The translations under genes were made by a program, and so were the position numbers. The notes beneath the pieces are model-generated. The model did no database searches. It was not told the origin of the DNA and worked only from the letters and a program-made list of their open reading frames with translations. Positions 55,855 through 64,000 of a stretch of 64,000 nucleotides of DNA are shown piece by piece. Numbering within the stretch: position 1 is the first letter of the stretch; each line of letters opens with the position of its first letter. Source of the stretch: Terana coerulea (lineage: Eukaryota; Basidiomycota; Agaricomycetes; Polyporales; Phanerochaetaceae); the NCBI GenBank assembly GCA_024811115.1, contig JAKOGH010000769.1:1-64000 (forward strand), read 5' to 3'.

Positions 55855-57461
55855 CAAGGCAATTGGCCGACTTCACAACTTTTGCGGCTGCTCGTAAGCA
55901 TCAGAGGCCGGGCTACCAGCAACTCTTGACCGCTCATGCTGATACCTTTTCTAGCGATGATAATGTATGAATACGTCATCACATTTGGGCAGGAGGTCGA
56001 CACTGTATGGAGAAGACGTGCAACTGTGACATCCTTTCTTTTGCTCAGCACGCGCTGGGTAATGCTTTTGACAGCTGTCGCTATGCTCTTGCCAGTGTCA
56101 CGAGAGGTATGCAATATTCACTTTCAGAACAATAAATAGCTACGCTTATCATTCAATCCCAGAGGTGCTTGACGCTTTACCAATGAGAAACGGCTTACTG
56201 AGACAGCGTCTACAGTTGCAAACCCTCAATTATTCTCCAGCAAGTACTGACCTGCATAGGATTCATTCAAGTCGCCTGTATGTTTCTCGGGTTTACTGTC
56301 GTTAGCCTGACTAGCATCTAATCTTTGGTCTAGTGTTCTCTGCTCTGCGAGTATACGCTCTTTGGAGTTCGTCTCATTTCTCCAAGGTCATCTTCACAGC
56401 CATCGTCCTGCTCGGACTCACACCCATTGGCATAAACATGGTAAGAGCCTTTATACAAAAAGAAACCACTCCGTGGCTCATCGCAAACTCAGCTTACCCT
56501 TTCGCGCTTCAAGTATGTGTATATTGGATCGCCGCCGCCGTGTGGGGTGAATGCTGAAGTTCCGGATACCATGGCGGAAATGTGAGACAGCCCGTTGATT
56601 GTTGCTGGGATATGTACTCATCTGTATCTTCAGACGTGCGTGAAGATTACCGCCGAACGAACCCCAGCAATCCTAACTCATCTTACACATGACAGTCACC
56701 ATGCTTACAAGAGGCTCGCTAATCCTCGCCGATGTCCTGGTTTTGACCTTGACATGGGTCAAGACGTCCAAGCACTGGCGGCTGGCAAGATCCATGAAGC
56801 TGTCGACTCCACTATCGTCTTGCCTTCTTTGCGATGGTAAGACATTTCGGCTCTTCGGTACTTTGGCGACGTGACTAACAGTCTGCAGGAACTTGGTATT
56901 TCCTGTATGAAATGTACTCGTACGCTACGCACAACCAAGACTAATCGTTTTGACATGTAATATGCAGCGCTCTGCTGGTGGTCAATGTTGCCCATATGGC
57001 AACCTTCAATGTAATTGACACACCTGTACGTCACTCTCTTATGCTGCGACTGCTCGGCTGATGCTAACGGAGCTGCGTCATGATACCAGGGACAACTCAT
57101 AACTACACAACTCATTGTACAAACAGTAAGCCCATGTCTTTTCAGATAGCTCATCGCTCACCTGCAACTGCGGCGATAGCCGCCTGTGCTCATGAGCCGC
57201 TTCATGCTCAACCTGCGCCAGCTCAACGACACCAATCGCTCGCGAACGGCGGGTTCTGACACGCAGCATTTCTCAAGATTTTCAATGCCGAACTTCCGGG
57301 CCCCGTCGGACCTAATGGGCAACATTGGGGAGCCACTTGAACATGGGCCGGCAGATGGGTTTGGGGAGGACGAGGACGAGGGCGAGAATGAAGCTGCAGC
57401 TCCGGAGGTTGAGCAAGAACCTGTCTCCGAAGCCGGGCCTTCTACTCATGTGTGGGCATAA
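55855..57461 (+). CDS. DUF6533 seven-helix membrane protein, copy 3, start not found
   Basis: The exon QLADFTTFAAA joins MIMYEYVITFGQEVDTVWRRR with LLLSTRWVMLLTAVAMLLPVS. Then come CKPSIILQQVLTCIGFIQVA, FSALRVYALWSSSHFSKVIF, LILADVLVLTLTWVKTSKHW, SSCLLCDGTWYFLYE, ALLVVNVAHMATF, GQLITTQLIVQT and RFMLNLRQLNDTNRSRT with an acidic tail to 57461. This is the cleanest C-terminal half of the four. The first coding exon was not identified upstream of 55855, and the small exon at about 56161-56180 ends CCAATGAGA where a GTGAGA donor would be expected. Confidence 0.72.
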
Positions 57462-59100
57462 TCGAAATGGGCACGAAAGTGAGTAGACCCTGAAGCTGCA
57501 CTCAACATATTGACTACTGATATTCCTTGGTGCGTTCCATAGCTGACAGTTGCAACCGTGCTGAGAATATGGTGGATCTGTCTATATATTTGTATTTACG
57601 GATAGAATCGTCACAGTGCGCGACAAACCCGCCTTCTCACAACCAGATTAACTATACTACACGAGGTAATCTAGCATTGAATTATGCAACAGGTACATCC
57701 GCCGCAGGAAACCCACGTATGCGTCATGACCTATCCTATTCATTGGATCTGACCCTCCAGCTCAGTGGTGCCGGCACAGAGGCTAAGTCAGCAGCTCGCA
57801 GATGAGCCGCAGCCTCCGAGAGTGTCAACGGCGCCGAGTACTCGTCACAAAGGAGGCTGCTGGACGGCCGCACGCTGCACAGGAGCGAATGGGATAGAAC
57901 CGTCCAGAAACCCGACGCGTACGTTGAGGACTTCAGCTGCCGTGAGTGCTCGATCCCACGCCACAAAGCTACGAGGTTCGACCTTTTGGACGCCGGCATA
58001 TGTCAGACGGTAAACCTGTCGCCTAGAGCGAGGGATCTAGTTCTAAGCTCCGGCACTGTGAATATACTTTGATAATATTCTACCATGTGTACATGAGGGT
58101 TCGGACGAAGGTTTGGTAAAGCACGGGCGTGCGACGTGAACATGTGTTATTGAGCTTGGAGCAGCGGCAACCAATGGCTCCTAGGGCAACAGCGTCCAGG
58201 GAATGCTGATGTGCTGGGAGCCTGCCGTACAGGGCTGCGGTCGAGTCAAGCAGGTGTACCTGTACACACTGGCGGAAGGTTGAACGGAGCGAGGTACACA
58301 GCTGACGTGCCAAAAGGCGACAGTCAAGCGCAGTCGGTGAGCAGTGAGAAGGAGAGCAAGGCCCTTGCACGGTGTAGTAGACTGGTTGGCAGCATGAGGC
58401 GGCGCTGCATGCAGTGTTCCAAAGCGGGCTATATTTCGGCCTGGAGAAGGTGCGGGTTGCGAGGTTCCTGAACGTCGAGTCGGGGTTGGGTGAATGCACA
58501 ACGCAGCGAATCACGCGAGCAAGTGCGTGGCGCAATAGGGCCTGCGTATCGAGGGCCGTGGTGTGCAGGTGTCCAGTGGGCTGGGCGAAGCCCACGGATG
58601 GGGCGGGAAGTTCTGTTTCTGGACCGCCGTTCGTGGTACCTTGTTTGAGGAAATCAGACAGGCAGTCAGCGAGTCTGGTCAAAGACAAGCCGCATATAGT
58701 GAGATAGAGCTGCGAGTCGGGATGCCATCGCCTCGAGTACATGCAATTGTTGTCAAGAAACGACTGGCTGGGTCCCGTTTCCGCATCTCCAGGAGCTTCA
58801 TAAGGCATGTCCGCTGTCTGCGATCCATCCAATCCTGTTCATCCATACAGAATGATTACCCACGTCGAAGAGGTCGCCCGACGGTGAAACACCCGACAGG
58901 GATTGCTGCGCACGTAGATGGCGCAGTCCCGCACGTGCCGGAATCCACTTATCGCGTGTGGCGACGGCTGGGTAACGACCGTACAAGTCCGTTTGATAGA
59001 GCATGCGGAGCATGGATGCGCGTTCTAAATTTTTTTGCTTGTGAGCAAATGAGAATTTCAGAATCAATGGGGGCTCACTCACGGGCCTCAGGCTACCATC
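57462..59100. other. Spacer downstream of copy 3
   Basis: The first 900 bases are homologous to 51415-52340. The remainder (58.4-59.1 kb) has open frames on both strands without recognisable domains. Confidence 0.5.
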
Positions 59101-59599
59101 TCATCTCCAACTCCACACTAGAAAAAAGCGGAGAAAGGGCTTCGTGAGCGAGGCCAAGCGCAAGGCAAGCACAGCGTTGCCTGCGACCAGTCTCGAAAGC
59201 CGTGAGGCTGGCGGTGGGGAGACCGCAATGGAAAGTAGCTCGGAACCCTGAAAACAGCTTCTCGGGTTTCTGTGCGTCGAGCTGCGGAATATTGCGAAGA
59301 CGATGTGTTCGGTTTCTACGGTTGGTAGCTTGACCACGCCGTTAGATGCGCCGAAATCCTGCACATAAGACTGTCGCTCACCAGTGTCGCTGCCAACCGC
59401 TGAACCTCATTCCTTCTTGTAGCAACATTCTGTCCTTTCCGGGGCGATGCCTGCCCCAGATGCTGACAAAGACAGCGGTTGAATTGTTTTCTGTTGTACA
59501 AAGAGGGGCAGTGGCGTCGCCGACGAGGTTGCTGGCCGCGCAGCTGGTTAACCGGCTGAAGCTTCCATTATATAAATAACGTTGCAAAGCGTGGTCGCG

Positions 59600-60040
59600 T
59601 TGTAGCGCAAGCCGGAGAGAATGCGGCTGTGACGGGGGATCTTCGAAGTAAAAGTTGATGACGAACGGCGTGAACCAGTCTCAATCGAGCAACACCTAGA
59701 GAGCACTTGTTCAAATTTCAGCCGCTGAGCTAGGTACTGTGAACATACCCTGACAGCGATGAAGGGCATAAAACTCAGACCACGCCCTGTTCGTGAGCAC
59801 GATTCAGAATGGCGTTGGGCCATATGAACTACCTAAATCGTTCTCAGTACGTGTCATTGTACATACATTCAAGAGCACGCACCTCCATAAGGTTCGTTGT
59901 ATCACCCAGTAGAGCTCTGTACACCTCTCGCATGCCTGGCCGGTCCGTCGGATAAGGCCTCACGACATGCATTACGCTCGTCTCTCCGCTACCCGATGAA
60001 CGCTTGCCCGACGACATCCGCAGTATAAACAATGGTTTCA
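59600..60040 (-). pseudogene. Mpv17/PMP22 copy 5 (subtype B), decayed
   Basis: The minus strand shows TIVYTADVVGQAFIG (near 60020), corresponding to exon 2, and LDWDWFTPFVINFYF (near 59670), corresponding to exon 5, in positions matching copy 4. No continuous frame or start is left. Confidence 0.6.
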
Positions 60041-61274
60041 AGAGTTTTGAGTTGCATAAGATGGGGAAGTAGCTTCAAGGACCGAGCCGTCGTGCCATGC
60101 CGTCGAGGTGTCGGTGCAGGGATGATCATGTGAACGCCGTGCGCAGACGTACGCTTCGAGGATGGATGGTTGCGGTTTGTGCGCCGGACCGCAAGTTGAC
60201 CACCTTAATGCGATGATAACGCTGTACATATGCATATAATAGCGCTGAGAGACGTCAAGCAGTGCGAGGACAAGTGGGAGAAGGAGGCACAGTGAAGAGC
60301 GCGACGCGTCCGCTGGTGCTCGAGCGTGGTGGCGTTGGCGCCACGTGGCAAGCGTTTTGACCAAGTATCGCCTCCGCTTCTTGACACTGACGTTGAGCGA
60401 GTCGGCATATATATACGTTGTATGCAGCTCGGCTACTTGCTGCTGACAGGGCAATTGCTTGCAGATAAGTATACCACTGAAGCTTGAAGGACGAACGCAA
60501 TTCCGTCGTACGGTGCCGCTGACTCGACCCTGCCACGCCGCTACATGAATCTGGCCTGGCTATTACCCGACCGTCTCCCGTTGGCACACATCCAGGACTC
60601 CGCTAACTCTGGCTTCACCCGACTCAGAATTGAGGGAGCCTATCTGCACAAACTTCGACGCTTCCCTCGTCAACCAGCGCTCCGTTCCGAACACATGTCC
60701 GGTCGTTTTCGGGGACGAATAAGACGAGATACAACGAGTCGTTTTTCTGTCGGAGGAATCACCACCTCTCGTACTGCATCTGTAGTCCCTTTCTCTGCAG
60801 GTTCTCGTGCGTCTATCTGTTTACTTGTATCATCTACCTACCGCCTCACGTCTTCCATGCCAGCAACCCTGAATTGTGATCTTCTCTTAGCACCTATCGG
60901 CTTTCTACCCGCGTGCAAACCTCGTCCGCGCCTATGCTCTCGGACGATGGTGTACGAAGCTACTTCCTTTTCACATGTGCTGCGGCTGCATGCACGATAA
61001 ACTCAAGACGGGATCCCGGTCTCGGAGGATATCAATGCGTCAGTATCGCGTTTATCTGCGAAGAACCGAGCTGTCAAGGTTTCAACCGTAAAAGGTCTGT
61101 CAGACGGATACATATATATGAGTGAAAAATTTCACCAGGTACGTCTGGATGCCGTTCCCCCGCAAGACACTATCTCGCTGATACTATGCCAACTTCCAAT
61201 GCAACAGATATGCAAGAATACTCTAATGAGTATGTCCACCAGCTGCTCTCCGTCAGCACGGGCTCATACCGACT

Positions 61275-62802
61275 TTCTACCCAGGGTGTTGGCCGGCTAT
61301 GCTACCTTTGCGATCAGTGGTGAGCAGCATCGAGAAGCCGTGCTACTCATAAGCTTACGCACTGACTCAGGAATCATTAGCAATGACCATCTATGAATTT
61401 ATTATCACGCTCAGGCTAGAAATTGCCAGTGTGTGGACCAGAAAATGGACCGCGATGTCCGTTCTTCTCATCAGCACGCGCTGGATTATGGTCTGAACCC
61501 CATTATCACGTACCTGCCACTGTCGCCTACGGTACGTGAATTCTTTCTGGGCAGAGCGACGACGAGCCACTAATCATCGAATGACAGAGGTCAGGTGCTT
61601 CCCGCTATCCAGCTGGACACAACTTGACGTAAAGTTCGCAGCTGCAGACCCTCGCCCTCCTCTCCAAGATCTGCTACCTCATTGGCTACGTCCAGGTTGC
61701 ACGTAAGTATCGGGCCGCTCCAGTATAGGTCAATGCATACGTCTAACTTTCGGCTTGTACAGTATTTTCTGCGCTTCGGGTGACCGCCATTTGGAGCGCG
61801 TGGCGGTATCACAAAATTATCTTCGCCGTCGTTCTGCTCCTTGGGTTGGTGCCGTTCTGCACGAACCTGGTAAGGATCTGACCTTTTTTGATGTCTACGG
61901 CTGGAATACTCACCATGAGTCCAGTTTGGGACTTCCCGCTCCAGCTACGTGTACTTTGGTCCGCCGCGGTCCACGTGTACTAACATCGTTAACGTTCCGG
62001 GTAATATCAATGAAAGGTGCGGCAAGGACTACGTTCCAGCAAATTGGTGCGCTGAGTAGTACGCTCAGGCGTGCGTATACAGTGTTCAAAGCCTGGCCTT
62101 GACAATGTGTACTCATCCAGATGCACAGTTGCCTTCGCTACGAGGGGCGCACTCGTGATCGCAGATGCGTTGGTTCTGGTCTTGACGTGGATCAAGACCT
62201 TTGGACAATGGCGGCAAGCGAGACGCTTCAAGCTGTCGCTGTCGGTCTCGTCGTGCCTTCTCCGTGACGGTGAGTCGTGCCCTGCCTCTCTGCAGGCATG
62301 CAGCTCACAGTTTTTCAAGGTACCTGGTATTTCCTGTACGCTGCTTGCTTCCAAACGCACATGTAGCACTGACGCTTCGCGCCATGTGTCATTTTATAGC
62401 GCCCTACTAAGCTTCAACGTTGCCCAAATGGCAGCTATCGGTGCTTCTACGGGGGTACGTGACATCTCTTCCGAGGAATGCACTACTGATAGCGTGTGTA
62501 ACTAGAGCGAAACCGTGGCGCAGCAGCTGATTGTGTCCATGGTGAGTCCGCGGCGCTCCAAACCCCGCTGCACTGAATTTGAACAACCACCGTAGCCTCC
62601 TATCCTTATGAGCCGCTTCATGCTCAATTTACGCCAGCTCAGTACAAACAGCGGGACACAAGCAGCATACGCTTCGCAACTCTCGATGCCAAACTTCAGG
62701 GTCCCATCAGACCTGGTTGGCAACATCGGCGAGCCGCTCGAGCATGGACAGGCCGAGTGGAATCGTTATGAAGACGACGTGAATGAAGCAGATGGCCGTT
62801 GA
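61275..62802 (+). pseudogene. DUF6533 seven-helix gene, copy 4, probably broken
   Basis: VLAGYATFAIS joins MTIYEFIITLRLEIASVW and LLISTRWIMV, but the frame then hits TGA near 61494; one base added would continue LNPIITYLPLSP. Another shift lies in the CCCTCCTCTCC stretch near 61650. The later half is good: FSALRVTAIWSAWRYHKIIF, ALVIADALVLVLTWIKTFGQW, SSCLLRDG, TWYFLY, LLSFNVAQM and RFMLNLRQLSTNSGTQ to the stop at 62802, with a shorter acidic tail than the others. The glutamine-glutamate pair of FGQEV is changed to LRLEI. Confidence 0.72.
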
Positions 62803-64000
62803 GCTGGACCCAGTCGCTTAATCCTCCGCTGTCGCGAACATATGAGGTGGGTGTGCTCCTTATTTATTCTTTCTACGACAAACTCACTTGGGACTATCGT
62901 AGACAATAGTATTCGATATCCGAGAAGAGGCACATTAGGAAATAGTAATAGGTCGTCGGTCAAGGTTCTCCTCTGTACGGGAAACCTTCATCGACGTCGT
63001 AATAAGAATATTTGCACTTTAATAGCCATTGCGAATGCAACTGCCCGTGTAACAGAGCTTAATTCAACTCAACCTCAAAACTCGCTAGTGCATTCTTGGT
63101 GCTATGCACCACGCGTGCGCGCATGTGTGCGATACGAGCACGGCCTCAGCCTGCTCCCCTGTACCCGCTCGACCCCATCGCCTTCACGGGCAGATGTTCA
63201 CAATCCTCCTCGGCATATTCCACAGCTTGTACGTATAGCGGCGCCACTGCAAGTGCACGGGTGGGCGCAAAATGATTACATCGCAGACACATCGTGATAA
63301 TGACCAGCGACGTCTGTACATAGTCGCGCGTCCGGATGTGCGAGGTGGAGGGCCTTGTGTGCCGTGGCCCTTTGCGCCGCTCGTACTAAGCGAGGTGAGG
63401 CAGCCCACCTTGCACTTGTATCAGATGCAATTCTCCCGGTGACGATATATAAATGGCCGTAAGCTGCGCATGCTAAGTGCTAACCGGCTTTCCATCGGGT
63501 ACTCGCAGGCATAGCACAGGTACTACACACCGTAAATATAGAGATACGACGAGCCGGCTGAAGTGGATCAAAACATCGTGCGTGCAAGCTGCTAGCTTTC
63601 ACATCTGTCCGAATCCAGATGGCAAAGCAGGTCATTTGCTCAATATCGCTGGACGAAATGTCCAAACAACAATTCCATTTTAGACTTCATCATACAAGTA
63701 CAGTGCAGCGCAAGGCCGCGCGGGTGCAACACAAACAACAGCCGGTTCTACGCCGTACAGTAATGTCAAGTATCCAAGCGAGTTTCACTATCCATGAAAG
63801 CACAAGCGACTCCAGCAAAGAATAGGTCAGAATTGTATCTTGACCTCTGACCTGCTGGACTCATTCCGTATGTCTTCGGATGTATCGTACACACAGGCGA
63901 GTATGAACGGGGGACCACTTCGCCGCGCTCGAGCGTCCGAGTTGACGTTTTTCTGCCAGCTACTGTGCATTTAGCCACGAATCGCTGGGTGCACGTTCTC
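62803..64000. other. Right edge, no recognised gene
   Basis: Downstream flank of the last receptor copy. No further unit of the array, repeat or motif is recognised up to the window end. Confidence 0.45.

Larger units (their letters stand above)
53940..57461. repeat. Array unit B1: Mpv17 plus DUF6533 pair
   Basis: Third full pair. Its Mpv17 half and upstream region (54340-54960) align with 59745-60380 of unit B2, including GCGCGACGCGTCCG and GCCACGTGG..AGCGTTTT blocks, and align only weakly with the A units. Confidence 0.75.
59600..62802. repeat. Array unit B2: Mpv17 plus DUF6533 pair
   Basis: Last pair of the array. Homologous to B1 over the Mpv17 remnant, the upstream region (60080-60450) and the receptor gene. 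Confidence 0.75.

Noticed and set aside
1..64000. CRISPR arrays, tRNA or rRNA genes, telomere repeats
   Set aside because: None was recognised by eye; no short regularly spaced repeats, rRNA-like blocks or TTAGGG runs were seen. A tRNA could have been missed without a folding search.

Overview
The window is nuclear DNA of a filamentous basidiomycete, most likely an Agaricomycete and plausibly a polypore. The evidence is the many canonical introns of about 45-60 bases, the gene families present (DUF6533 seven-helix proteins, a basidiomycete-type GH16/SKN1 protein, a Tft1-like GT2, a single-pass membrane protein of a type common in mushrooms), and a chromodomain Ty3/gypsy retrotransposon. I reconstructed gene models by hand from splice signals and reading phase. 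No database or alignment could be run, so family names rest on recognised motifs.

Layout. 1-6925: a Ty3/gypsy chromovirus on the minus strand, flanked by two LTRs of 316 and 318 bases, inserted directly into the coding sequence of a urea carboxylase/urea amidolyase-like gene whose AHS2-domain remnant continues at 6926-7454. 7560-8450: a degenerate direct repeat. 9138-12399 (minus): an 11-exon GT2 glycan synthase-like gene that reads cleanly in frame. 12.5-17.8 kb: no recognisable gene. 17844-19723: a GH16/SKN1-type beta-glucan protein with one apparent 1-nt insertion. 22035-23655: a type II membrane GT8 glycosyltransferase. 24050-25313: a phosphoglycerate-mutase-like histidine phosphatase. 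26226-27558: ribokinase. 27895-28522 (minus): a secreted Cys-rich protein built from repeated modules. 28.6-36.3 kb: gene-poor, with a tandem repeat of about 340 bases at 31.7-32.5 kb. 36362-37936: a single-pass membrane protein gene with several indels.

38.6-62.8 kb is the most unusual part: a tandem array of segmental duplications. Each full unit pairs an Mpv17/PMP22-family gene (minus strand) with a DUF6533 seven-helix gene (plus strand) in divergent orientation, with a period of about 5.4-6.1 kb. There are four full pairs and one unit that kept only the Mpv17 half, plus a short Mpv17 exon remnant at the left edge. The two left pairs and the receptor-less unit form one subtype; the two right pairs form another. 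Most Mpv17 copies are decayed, and the first (39100-40025) is the best preserved. The DUF6533 copies keep most exons. Comparing units reveals two insertions as filled versus empty sites: a 1356-bp element with inverted repeats of about 135 bp and 9-bp target duplications, and a 683-bp insert with 9-bp duplications.

Functionally, the left half carries three genes linked to cell-wall or glycan synthesis (GT2, GH16/SKN1, GT8) spread over 14 kb. The sugar-phosphate genes (histidine phosphatase, ribokinase) look like ordinary housekeeping neighbours. Several genes differ from an open frame by single bases, often in homopolymers, so pseudogenisation and sequencing error cannot be told apart from this window alone.
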